The position numbers were made by a program, and so were the translations under genes. The notes under the pieces were generated by a model. That model worked only from the letters and a program-made list of their open reading frames with translations, was not told the origin of the DNA and searched no databases. Of a stretch of 64,000 nt of DNA, positions 19,193-27,154 are shown one piece after another; the stretch's first letter is position 1; every line of letters starts with the position of its first letter. The DNA is taken from contig JADCDI010000001.1 of assembly GCA_020251025.1 (NCBI GenBank), positions 1-64,000 of the forward strand, in the 5' to 3' direction. Source of the DNA: Rhodobacter sp. (lineage in GTDB: Bacteria > Pseudomonadota > Alphaproteobacteria > Rhodobacterales > Rhodobacteraceae).

Positions 19193-20341
19193 TTACGCCC
19201 CGTAAAGGGCAAGGAGTGTCTTCATCCGGTGCACCGCAAGGCCGGGGTCGCGCAAAAGGCCGCAGCCATCCGCCAGGCGGAACGCTTCGGTGAAATAAGG
19301 CAGGGGGCGCATGGCCTGCGCGCCCCCCGGCATGATGAAATGATCCTGAAAGCCATTCAGCCAGGCCAGGAAGACGACCCCCGTCTTGTAATACTGCGTC
19401 GGCGCGCGGAAGATCAGGCGGGCCAGCGGCACGGTCGGGTCGAGTGTGGCGCGGAAGCCTGCCACATCCCCCTGCCCCAGCAGGCCCACGGCATGCGCGG
19501 CGGCCGGGGCGAGAGGGTCGAAGATACCAAGCAGCGCGTGACTGTAGCCCTGGTCGTCACCTGCAATCAGTTCGGGATAGTTGAAATCATCGCCCGTATA
19601 CATCTTCACACCCGACGGAAGACGGCGACGCATCAGGATTTCCTTGTCCTTGTCCAGAAGGCTGATCTTGATCCCGTCCACCCTGGCCGCGTTGCGATGG
19701 ATCACCTCCAGCGCCGTTTCCAGCGCATCCCCGAACCGGGGGCTGCCCCAGTAGCCGGCAAGGGCCGGGTCGAACATCTCGCCCAGCCAGTGCAGGATGA
19801 CCGGTCTGTCACAGGCCGCAAGCACCCGGTCATAGACCTGCACATAGTCCGCAGGCCCCTTCGCAACCCGCACCAGCGCACGGCTGGCCATCAGGATGAT
19901 CCGGGCATCCAGCTTCTGGATCGCCTCGATCTGCTCAAGATAGGCGCGGATCACGTCATCGATGCCGCGCGCATCGGCGGGGTCCAGGTGGTCAGTCCCG
20001 CAGCCGTTTGCAACCAGCGCATCCGGCAGGTCTTCCCGCGTGCGGCGGATCAGCTCCAACGCCCCGGACCAGTCCAGCCCCATGCCGCGCTGCGCGGTAT
20101 CCATCGCCTCGGCAATCCCAAGGCCAAGCCCTGCCAGATAGTGGCGAAAGGCCATCGTCTTTGCCCAGTCCAGCGTCGCACGGCCCGACGGGTCGTTCGC
20201 CGTAAAGGGATCGGCAACCACATGCGCCGCAGAAAAGACCACCCGGGACGCATCGCGCCCCAGCCGTCCGGCAGAAATCGGGGTTCCTGTCAGGGTGTAG
20301 TCCGTCCTTCGCCCGCTGGCATCGGGAAGCGCGATCTTCAT
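19193..20341 (-). CDS. DUF993 family protein, DapA-like barrel
   Basis: A 382-residue member of DUF993, a family distantly related to dihydrodipicolinate synthase/N-acetylneuraminate lyase enzymes that use a Schiff-base Lys. Conserved-looking segments are VILHWLGEMFDPALAGYWG, DGIKISLLDK (candidate catalytic Lys) and SGVKMYTGDDFNYPEL. By analogy it may perform an aldol or retro-aldol step; no activity is established as far as I know. The ATG at 20341 with AGAGGA in front is preferred to a TTG 6 bases upstream. It lies 11 bp after the SDR gene and almost abuts the isomerase gene. Confidence 0.8.
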   Translation of the reverse strand: MKIALPDASGRRTDYTLTGTPISAGRLGRDASRVVFSAAHVVADPFTANDPSGRATLDWAKTMAFRHYLAGLGLGIAEAMDTAQRGMGLDWSGALELIRRTREDLPDALVANGCGTDHLDPADARGIDDVIRAYLEQIEAIQKLDARIILMASRALVRVAKGPADYVQVYDRVLAACDRPVILHWLGEMFDPALAGYWGSPRFGDALETALEVIHRNAARVDGIKISLLDKDKEILMRRRLPSGVKMYTGDDFNYPELIAGDDQGYSHALLGIFDPLAPAAAHAVGLLGQGDVAGFRATLDPTVPLARLIFRAPTQYYKTGVVFLAWLNGFQDHFIMPGGAQAMRPLPYFTEAFRLADGCGLLRDPGLAVHRMKTLLALYGA

Positions 20342-20352
20342 GACCAATCCTC

Positions 20353-21114
20353 TCAGAAACGCGGAACCAGAAGCCCGCCATCGGCGGCAATCACCTGGCC
20401 CGTCGTATAGGGAAGCCGCCCGGCGGCAAGGCTTGCGATGATGGTACCCATTTCCCCGGGCGTGCCGACGCGCGGCAGCAGCGTCAGCCCGGCTTCGGCC
20501 CGGGCGCGGTAGCTGTCGATGACCGGCGCGGTCATATCCGTGGCGATCAGGCCCGGCTGCACGTCGTAGACGTGAATCCCCTCGCGCGCCAGACGCACCG
20601 CCCAGGCTTTCGACACCATCGCTGCGGCAGCCTTGGACACGGCGTATTCCACGCGGGGTTCGGCCACGGCAACAGCATTCGACGACGTGATGTTGACGAC
20701 GGCATGGAACACCTTCCGTTCCCGTCCGATCACCCGGCGTGCGAAGGCCTGGGTCAGAAAAAACGGCGCCTTGGCGTTCACCGCCTGACAGCGATCATAG
20801 CTCGCCTCCGTCACCTCCAGCGGGTCGCCCCGGCTCATCACGCCAACGCCCGCGTTGTTGACCAGCGTCGTCAGCGGACCCAGCTTTGCCTCGACCCGTT
20901 CAAGCGCCCCGGCATGGGCCGAAATGTCGGCAACATTCATCGGAACGGCCAAGGCATCGACCCCAAGGGCACGCACCCTTTCGACTGCGTCTGCCAGATC
21001 TGCATCATCGGGCAAGCCGTTCAGTGCGACCGCAAAGCCTTCGCGGGCAAGGGCCAGCGCCGCGCCAAGCCCGATCCCGCGCGAGGCACCGGTGACAAGC
21101 GCGACGGGCGTCAT
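20353..21114 (-). CDS. Short-chain dehydrogenase/reductase
   Basis: Classical SDR of 253 residues: cofactor motif TGASRGIG at 8-15, NNAG at 86-89, catalytic Ser at 144-145, Tyr157 and Lys161 (YAVSK). It is most like 3-oxoacyl-ACP/3-hydroxyacyl-CoA type reductases but SDR substrates cannot be read from sequence. The Asn after the second strand region (ALNGLP) may favour NADP(H). Its ATG overlaps the acyl-CoA dehydrogenase stop by 4 bp, which indicates translational coupling and a role in the same pathway, possibly oxidation of a 3-hydroxyacyl-CoA. Confidence 0.9.
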   Translation of the reverse strand: MTPVALVTGASRGIGLGAALALAREGFAVALNGLPDDADLADAVERVRALGVDALAVPMNVADISAHAGALERVEAKLGPLTTLVNNAGVGVMSRGDPLEVTEASYDRCQAVNAKAPFFLTQAFARRVIGRERKVFHAVVNITSSNAVAVAEPRVEYAVSKAAAAMVSKAWAVRLAREGIHVYDVQPGLIATDMTAPVIDSYRARAEAGLTLLPRVGTPGEMGTIIASLAAGRLPYTTGQVIAADGGLLVPRF

Positions 21115-22253
21115 GCCCGCGCACCTTTCTTCAGCAATTCGCGTGCGATGATCATGCGTTGAATCTGCTGTGTGCCTTCGTAGATCTGGGTGATCTTGGC
21201 ATCACGATAGAGCCGCTCCACCTCAAAGCCGCGGATATAGCCCGAACCGCCAAAGACCTGCACGGCATCCGCCGTCCGGGCAACGGCCATGTCGCCGGCA
21301 AAACACTTGGCCATGGAACAGGCTTTGGTCGCATCCTGCCCGAGATCGATCTTCGTGGCCGCTGAACGGACGAGCAGCCGTGCGGCCTCGATATCCTTTG
21401 CCATATCGGCCAGAAGCCACTGCACGCCCTGGAATTCGGCAATCGACTTGCCGAACTGCTTGCGGGTTCCCGCGTATTCAACCGCCGCCTCCAGCCCCGC
21501 CTGAGCAATCCCGACGGCAAGCGATGCGATGCCGACGCGGCCCTTGTCCAGAACGCTCATCATCATGTGAAATCCGCGACCGGCCTGGCCCAGCAGGGCA
21601 TCGGCACCAAGCCGCACGTCGGTGAAGGTAAGCGCCCCGACCTGGGAAGCGCGCTGGCCCATCTTGTGTTCCTTCGGGCCGCGCTCGACACCCTGCGCGT
21701 GCAGGTCGACGATGAAGATCGACATGCCTCGGTTCCCGGCTTCTTTGTCGGTCTTTACCAGAACGAAGCCCAGGTCCGCAATGGGAGCGTTGTGAATCCA
21801 GATCTTGCCACCGTTCAGCCGCCAGCCGTCACCATCCCGTTGTGCCGTTGTGCGTATGCCCGAAACATCCGTCCCCGCCTCGGGTTCGGTGATGCAGTAG
21901 GCAACCTTCGTCTCCATCGCCAGGATCGGCGCCAGAAGCTTGCGCTGCACCTCGGTGCCGTGCTGCACGAGAAGGGTCGAGATCAGCTCGACCAGCCCGC
22001 ACTGGTCTGCGACCGAAGCATAACCGCGCGACAGCTCCTCCATGACCACGGCATAGGTCAGCGTGTCGAAGCCCGGACCACCCATCGACTCCGGCACCCC
22101 GATCCCGAAGAGACCCAGTTTGGCCATTTCCAGGTAAAGCTCTTGCGGGAAACGTTCGTCGCGATCCAGCGCCTCGGCCATGGGGCGGATCACCCCGTCG
22201 GCGAAGCCGCGCGCCATGTCCCGCACCTGGACCTGTATTTCGGTCAAAACCAT
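21111..22253 (-). CDS. Acyl-CoA dehydrogenase
   Basis: FAD-dependent acyl-CoA dehydrogenase of 380 residues, normal length. Family signatures are CITEPEAGTDVSGI (FAD and substrate contacts), KIWIHNA, and C-terminal QIYEGTQQIQR whose Glu is at the position of the catalytic base of short/medium-chain enzymes. It introduces an alpha,beta double bond in an acyl-CoA and passes electrons to ETF. First gene of a four-gene operon; an operator-like site lies 14 bp upstream of the start. Confidence 0.93.
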   Translation of the reverse strand: MVLTEIQVQVRDMARGFADGVIRPMAEALDRDERFPQELYLEMAKLGLFGIGVPESMGGPGFDTLTYAVVMEELSRGYASVADQCGLVELISTLLVQHGTEVQRKLLAPILAMETKVAYCITEPEAGTDVSGIRTTAQRDGDGWRLNGGKIWIHNAPIADLGFVLVKTDKEAGNRGMSIFIVDLHAQGVERGPKEHKMGQRASQVGALTFTDVRLGADALLGQAGRGFHMMMSVLDKGRVGIASLAVGIAQAGLEAAVEYAGTRKQFGKSIAEFQGVQWLLADMAKDIEAARLLVRSAATKIDLGQDATKACSMAKCFAGDMAVARTADAVQVFGGSGYIRGFEVERLYRDAKITQIYEGTQQIQRMIIARELLKKGARA

Positions 22254-22266
22254 CTTCGCGCCCCTT

Positions 22267-22284
22267 AGTAACTATATGGTTACG
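22267..22284 (-). promoter_or_regulatory. Operator a of the catabolic regulon
   Basis: AGTAACTATATGGTTACG, an inverted repeat GTAAC-N6-GTTAC. It lies 14 bases before the acyl-CoA dehydrogenase start. Five similar sites occur at 22360, 26169, 30296, 36092 and 38928, each before a transcription unit of this locus. The TetR protein encoded at 36247-36915 is the likely binder. Confidence 0.7.
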
Positions 22285-22359
22285 TAATGGCGGGCCATTT
22301 CCCGGTCAAGCGATTCCTCTGATCATTTCCCTTGCCAGACCAAGGCACACCTGACAGTA

Positions 22360-22377
22360 ATGCACTGATTGGTTACT
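22360..22377 (+). promoter_or_regulatory. Operator b of the catabolic regulon
   Basis: ATGCACTGATTGGTTACT, 15 bases before the aldo/keto reductase start at 22392. The right half GGTTACT is identical to that of sites d, e and f; the left half is TGCAC rather than GTAAC, a variant shared with sites e and f. Confidence 0.68.
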
Positions 22378-22391
22378 TATGGGGGGGATGC

Positions 22392-23408
22392 ATGCAGCCA
22401 AGCGGACTTCGCACCTTTGGCCGGTCGGGGCTGAAGGTTACAACCTTTGCTTTCGGCACGGCACCGGTCGGCAACCTGTTCCGGCCCATTGACGATGCAA
22501 CGTCGGATGCGATGTTCCAAACCTCGTGGGACGCCGGAATCCGCTTTTACGACACCGCTCCGATGTACGGGCACGGACTGGCCGAGTTGCGCACCAGCGA
22601 GAACCTGCGCTGGAAGCGGCGTGACGATTTCGTGCTGTCGTCCAAGGTCGGGCGGCGTCTGGTCCCGGCAAGGCGCGAGACGATCGATTTTGCGCCCTGG
22701 ACGCAAGGCGCGCCGTTCAGGATGGAGTTCGACTATACCTACGATGGCACGATGCGCACGTTCGAGGACAGTCTTCAGCGGCTGGCGCTGGAACGGATGG
22801 ACATCGTTTTCATCCACGACATCGACGTTTTCACGCGCGGCAAGGACCAGCCAGAGGTCTTCAGGCAGGCCATGGACGGCTGCTACAAGGCGCTGGAGCG
22901 GCTGCGCGGCGAAAAGGTGGTCACCGCCATCGGTGTGGGCGTCAATGAATGGGAGGTCTGCCATGAGGCGCTGAAGCAGCGGGATTTCGACTGCTTCCTG
23001 CTGGCGGGTCGCTATACCCTTTTGGAACAGGAGGCGCTGGATAAGTTCCTGCCGCTTTGTGAACAGCGCGGTGCGGCCGTTCTGGTCGGGGGCGGGTTCA
23101 ACTCGGGCATCCTGGCGACGGGGGCAAAGCCCGGGGCGAAGTACAACTATGCCCCGGCACCGGCGCATGTGATGGAGAAGGTCGCCAGGATCGAGGCGGT
23201 CTGCACCGAGTACGGCGTTCCGCTTCCGGCGGCGGCCTTGCAGTTCGTGGTGGCCCATCCGGCGGTGCCGTCGTTCTGTGCCGGCACGCGGACGGTGGAA
23301 CAGCTCAAGCAGAACCTGGCCTGGTTCAGCCAGCCGATCCCGGCAGAGTTCTGGGCGGCCCTGAAACAGAAGGGCCTGCTGCGCGAGGATGCGCCGGTTC
23401 CGTCATAA
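22392..23408 (+). CDS. Aldo/keto reductase, aldose 1-dehydrogenase-like
   Basis: NAD(P)-dependent oxidoreductase of 338 residues with the AKR barrel. RTFGRSGLKVTTFAFGTAP at the N-terminus, FYDTAPMYGHG (active-site Asp and Tyr), VLSSKVGR (Lys) and FIHDID (His) mark the catalytic tetrad. The type resembles D-threo-aldose 1-dehydrogenase/L-fucose dehydrogenase, which oxidise sugars to lactones. The frame is open from 22332, but the ATG at 22392 follows a G-rich site and starts at the family's usual place. Divergent from the acyl-CoA dehydrogenase operon; the promoter region holds operators a and b. Confidence 0.9.
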   Translation: MQPSGLRTFGRSGLKVTTFAFGTAPVGNLFRPIDDATSDAMFQTSWDAGIRFYDTAPMYGHGLAELRTSENLRWKRRDDFVLSSKVGRRLVPARRETIDFAPWTQGAPFRMEFDYTYDGTMRTFEDSLQRLALERMDIVFIHDIDVFTRGKDQPEVFRQAMDGCYKALERLRGEKVVTAIGVGVNEWEVCHEALKQRDFDCFLLAGRYTLLEQEALDKFLPLCEQRGAAVLVGGGFNSGILATGAKPGAKYNYAPAPAHVMEKVARIEAVCTEYGVPLPAAALQFVVAHPAVPSFCAGTRTVEQLKQNLAWFSQPIPAEFWAALKQKGLLREDAPVPS

Positions 23409-23805
23409 CCGGATGTTGCCTGCCGGCCGGCCTTCATGGCCCGGCCGCGCCGGGGCGGACAAGTGTTCCCAAGGGTCATGGCGTGATCGACCGCCTGCAC
23501 GGCGGCGCAAAACAGCGACAGCAGAAACGGCCGATCCCCCGGCATCAAGGTGCGACATCCGCTTGGGCGACGCCATCGATCCCGCCTTTCGGTGCGCCAA
23601 CCGCCCAGCCGCCAACCACCTTGTGCCGGGGATCGTCCAGGCCGGCATGCCGGACCTGGGACCCGCAAAGGTGGAACTGCAAGATACTGTTGAACCCCGG
23701 TGCAGCGGGGTTCCGGCAGACAGATTGTCAAAGTGCCGCAAGTTTTGCGCCGCGGCCCCGGCGCGCAAGCGCAGCGCCACATTCTGGCGGATCATCCCAA
23801 TCCCT
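23409..23805. other. Gene-free stretch between convergent genes
   Basis: About 400 bp between the convergent aldo/keto reductase and enoyl-CoA hydratase genes. The only structure noticed is a hairpin AACCCCG-N6-CGGGGTT at 23693-23712, which could help terminate leftward transcription but has no T-run. The reading frames here show no domain. Confidence 0.5.
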
Positions 23806-24573
23806 TCAGAAATCGGGTTTGCGCTTGTCGCGGAAGGCGGCAAGCCCCTTGGCCAGATCGGGCGAGGCTGCGGCGATGGTTCCGGCCAGCGCCTCGATCA
23901 CGCGTTCCCGTTCCTCTGCCTCGGCGGCGTTGATCAGCATCTTGGTCAGTTCGGTGGCGCGGGGCGCGCGCGCGCGAAGCCGCCCGATAACCTGATCTGC
24001 GGCCGCAAGTCCCTGGCCCTGCGGCACAACCTGATCGACGATCCCCAGTGCCAGGGCCTGGTCGGCGGTAAAGACCTCTCCCATCAGGGCCATGCGGCGG
24101 ACGACCTGCGCGCCAAAGCGGCGGACGGCGCGCTGAGTGCCGGACCAACCGGGAATAACCCCGAGGCCGGTTTCCGGCAAGCCAAGCTTCACATGCGCCT
24201 CGGCGATGCGCAGGTCGGCACAGGCGGCAAGCTCCAGCCCCCCGCCCAGGCAATGGCCGTTCAGCACCGCAATCACCGGTACCGTCAGGCGGGCGAGCGC
24301 ATCAAAGGCGAGGTGACCGTCGCGCAGCCAATGACGGCCGAAGTCGTCCGGCGACAGGCTGGACCAGCTGGCGATGTCGCCTCCGGCGCAGAAGGACTTG
24401 CTGCCCTCGCCGGTCAGGACGACCGCGCAGACCCCGGCGCGTTCGATCTGGCGACATAAGGCAAGCAGCGCGTCGACCATCCCGGCATCAAGCGCGTTGT
24501 GCCTGTCGGCCCTGCGGATCGTCAGACGCGCCACCTTTTCCGAGATGGCAAGGTCAAGCCGGGGGTCGGTCAC
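23806..24573 (-). CDS. Enoyl-CoA hydratase/isomerase (crotonase) family protein
   Basis: Crotonase-fold protein of 255 residues. The CoA-binding CAGGD is at 62-66, the oxyanion-hole segment GHCLGGGLEL at 106-115 with Glu114, and the second acidic residue Glu134 in GLPETGLGVIPG. Both glutamates of classic hydratases are present, so hydration of an enoyl-CoA is likely. Its ATG overlaps the CoA-transferase stop by 4 bp; the two form one unit controlled from operator c. Confidence 0.92.
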   Translation of the reverse strand: MTDPRLDLAISEKVARLTIRRADRHNALDAGMVDALLALCRQIERAGVCAVVLTGEGSKSFCAGGDIASWSSLSPDDFGRHWLRDGHLAFDALARLTVPVIAVLNGHCLGGGLELAACADLRIAEAHVKLGLPETGLGVIPGWSGTQRAVRRFGAQVVRRMALMGEVFTADQALALGIVDQVVPQGQGLAAADQVIGRLRARAPRATELTKMLINAAEAEERERVIEALAGTIAAASPDLAKGLAAFRDKRKPDF

Positions 24574-26141
24574 AGTTCAAGGCCCATCGGTTCGGGCCGG
24601 AACAGTCGCGCGTCCATTGTCTTGAGGTCCTTCGCAACGGCAAGCGGCGTTGCGGCCTGATCCAGCACATCGCGTTGCAGGTCAAGGCCGGGGGCGATTT
24701 CGGTGACCATCAGCCCGCCTTCCAAAAGCCGCAGCACACAGCGTTCGGTGACATAGGTGATGTCCTGGCCCTGCATCCGCGCGCGTTTCCCCGAAAAGCT
24801 GACCTGATCGACCCGTGGCACGATCTTGGCGATCCTGCCTTCTGCGTCGATGACCAGCTTGCCATCCCCGATATGCATTTTTGCCCCGGCATTGAAGCTG
24901 CCCGAGAAGACGATCTTGCGCGCGCGCGCGGTGATGTCGACGAAACCTCCGGCACCGGCGGTTCGGTGCGGTGTGGCTGACAGGCGGCTGACATTCACAG
25001 AACCTTCGGCGTCGATTTCAAGAAAGGACAGCAGCGAACAGTCAAAGCCGCCCGCCTGAAAGTAGATGAACTGGTGGGGAGAGGCGACGAAAGCCTCCGC
25101 ATTCGCGGCGCAGCCGAACTTGAAATCCAAAAGCGGCACGCCGCCAACCGCACCCTGTTCGATGACCCAGGTGACCTTGCCGTGGTGGCCTTCCTCCAGC
25201 AGAATGCGGGGGACGTTGGCCGAAATGCCGAAACCGATGTTGACCGCCCAGCCGGGCCGCATCTCCTTCGCCACGCGGCGCGCGATGACTTTGCCGACAT
25301 TGAATTCGGCCATGCGGAAGGTGTGAAGCGGCCGGAACAGCTCGCCCGAGATCGCCGGGTCGTAGGGTGTTGCGGTGGTCTGCAACTGGTCGGGCGCTTC
25401 GACAATGACGTCAACGAGGATGCCGGGGACGCGGACATCGTGCGGGCGGAAGGTGCCGGCGGCGGCGATGCGCTTGACCTGGGCGATGACGATACCGCCG
25501 GAATTACGCGCCGAGAGGGCCATCTCCATCGCGCCAAGGGTGGCCCCTTCGTGTTCGAAGGTAAGGTTGCCGTTCTCGTCCGCAGTCGTGGCGCGGATGA
25601 TCGCCACATCCGGGCGCAGCGCCGGGAAGTGCAGCCAGGTGTCGCCGTCAAATTCCACCCGCCGGACCAGCGGGCTTTGGCGGGCCAAGGCGTTCATGGC
25701 GCAGCCGTCCTGTTCAGGATCAACGAAAGTGTCCATCCCGACCGTGGTAAGCACGCCGGGCCGTTTGGCCGCCCCTTCGCGCAGCATGTCGAAAATGATG
25801 CCCGAAGGCACGTTCCACGCCGCCACATCCCCGGCCAGGATGCGCTGCCAGATCAGCGGCGGATCGGCGTTGGTGGGACCCGAAGGGTAGGAACCGCCGA
25901 TGATGCGCGTGATCATCCCCTTGTGGGCGATGTGGTCGACGCCCCTCGTGCCAAACATGTCGCCCGCAGCGATGGGATGGATGGTGGTCAACCCCCGGGG
26001 GGCACCTTCGGCAAGGAAGCGTTGGCCAAGCGCCTTGAGCACGTCATCAGGGCACAGAAGACCCGAGGACGAGTTCACAGCCACCACCGCCCCGTCCTTG
26101 ACCAGGCGCGCCGCCCCGGCGGCAGACTTTACTTTGGACAC
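24570..26141 (-). CDS. Family I acyl-CoA:acetate/propionate CoA-transferase (YdiF-like)
   Basis: Fused alpha/beta CoA-transferase of 523 residues. SSGLLCPDDVLKALG and GGSYPSGPTNADPP mark the first half, and TWVIEQGAVGGVP (about 325-337) contains the Glu that forms the gamma-glutamyl-CoA thioester in this family (Glu328). It would activate an organic acid with CoA from acetyl- or propionyl-CoA without ATP. The start is GTG at 26141, with AAGGAG 7-8 bases before it; the longer frame to 26216 would cross the operator. First gene of the pair with the hydratase. Confidence 0.9.
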   Translation of the reverse strand: MSKVKSAAGAARLVKDGAVVAVNSSSGLLCPDDVLKALGQRFLAEGAPRGLTTIHPIAAGDMFGTRGVDHIAHKGMITRIIGGSYPSGPTNADPPLIWQRILAGDVAAWNVPSGIIFDMLREGAAKRPGVLTTVGMDTFVDPEQDGCAMNALARQSPLVRRVEFDGDTWLHFPALRPDVAIIRATTADENGNLTFEHEGATLGAMEMALSARNSGGIVIAQVKRIAAAGTFRPHDVRVPGILVDVIVEAPDQLQTTATPYDPAISGELFRPLHTFRMAEFNVGKVIARRVAKEMRPGWAVNIGFGISANVPRILLEEGHHGKVTWVIEQGAVGGVPLLDFKFGCAANAEAFVASPHQFIYFQAGGFDCSLLSFLEIDAEGSVNVSRLSATPHRTAGAGGFVDITARARKIVFSGSFNAGAKMHIGDGKLVIDAEGRIAKIVPRVDQVSFSGKRARMQGQDITYVTERCVLRLLEGGLMVTEIAPGLDLQRDVLDQAATPLAVAKDLKTMDARLFRPEPMGLEL

Positions 26142-26168
26142 GGGCTGTCTCCTTCCCGGTTGGCTTTT

Positions 26169-26186
26169 AGTAACTAACCGGTTATT
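26169..26186. promoter_or_regulatory. Operator c of the catabolic regulon
   Basis: AGTAACTAACCGGTTATT, containing both GTAAC-N6-GTTAt and the perfect inner palindrome TAACCGGTTA. A single site serves the divergent CoA-transferase and aldo/keto reductase genes; it ends 27 bases before the CoA-transferase GTG. Confidence 0.68.
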
Positions 26187-26276
26187 AAGATAGCGAAGAT
26201 GGCGGCCCGGGATCAAGCCACTAATACCCGGTCGCAGGAACGAATTTCAAGGACTTGGACAGAAGGAGCGCCACCG

Positions 26277-27095
26277 GTGAACATCACTTTCCAGAAGACC
26301 CACCAACGCGCATTCGGTACGTTCCCGCTGAAGGGCGACGTTCTGCGTCAGGCGGTCCGCGATGCGGCAGAGGCCGGCTATCGCGCCTTCGACACAGCCC
26401 AGATGTACCAGAACGAGGCGGACACCGGCCTTGCGCTGGCCGGCTGCGGGCTGACGCGCGACGAGCTTTGCATCACCACGAAAGTCGGGGTCGAAAACTT
26501 CACCAAGGCCAGGTTCATGCCCTCGGTCGAGCGGTCGCTGAAGGAGCTGCGGGTCGATCATGTGGACATCCTTCTGCTGCACTGGCCGACGCCCGGCGGG
26601 GATATCCGGGAATCGCTGGAGCTCTTGCAAACGGCCAGGGATCGCGGGCATGCCCGGCATATCGGCGTGTCGAATTACACCGCCGCGATGATGGCCTTTG
26701 CCAAGACCGTGGTGTCGGACCCGCTGGTGACGAACCAGGTCGAGTTCCATCCGCTGCTGGATCAGACAAAGCTGTTGAAGGCGGCGAATGACACCGGCAT
26801 TCCCTTGTCCGCCTACTCCTCGGTCGCGCGGGGCGAGGTGTTCAGGTATCCGCTTTTTGCCGAAATCGGCGCGGGCTACGGCAAGTCGGCGGGTCAGGTC
26901 GTGCTGCGCTGGATCCTGCAGAAGGGTGTGGCGATCAACACCATGTCGACAAAGGCGGCGAACATCCGTGCAAACTTTGACGTCATGGATTTCACCCTGT
27001 CATCGATCGACATGGCGCGGATCGACGCGATGACGGCCATGAACTGCCGGATCATCGGCAAGAACCGGATCCCCTACGCCCCCGACTTCGACTGA
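26277..27095 (+). CDS. Aldo/keto reductase, 2,5-diketogluconate reductase-like
   Basis: AKR of 272 residues. FDTAQMYQNE carries the Asp and Tyr, CITTKVGVENF the Lys and LLLHWPTP the His of the catalytic tetrad. It belongs to the AKR branch with 2,5-diketo-D-gluconate reductases, different from the enzyme at 22392. The start is GTG at 26277, with GAAGGAG 8 bases before it; the upstream frame to 26199 has no such site. Divergent from the CoA-transferase operon and sharing its operator region. Confidence 0.88.
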   Translation: MNITFQKTHQRAFGTFPLKGDVLRQAVRDAAEAGYRAFDTAQMYQNEADTGLALAGCGLTRDELCITTKVGVENFTKARFMPSVERSLKELRVDHVDILLLHWPTPGGDIRESLELLQTARDRGHARHIGVSNYTAAMMAFAKTVVSDPLVTNQVEFHPLLDQTKLLKAANDTGIPLSAYSSVARGEVFRYPLFAEIGAGYGKSAGQVVLRWILQKGVAINTMSTKAANIRANFDVMDFTLSSIDMARIDAMTAMNCRIIGKNRIPYAPDFD

Positions 27096-27154
27096 GGCGA
27101 AATCGGGGCGGCCTTCGGGGACCGCCCCAGGTCACGCATCGGCCGGGAGGTGGC

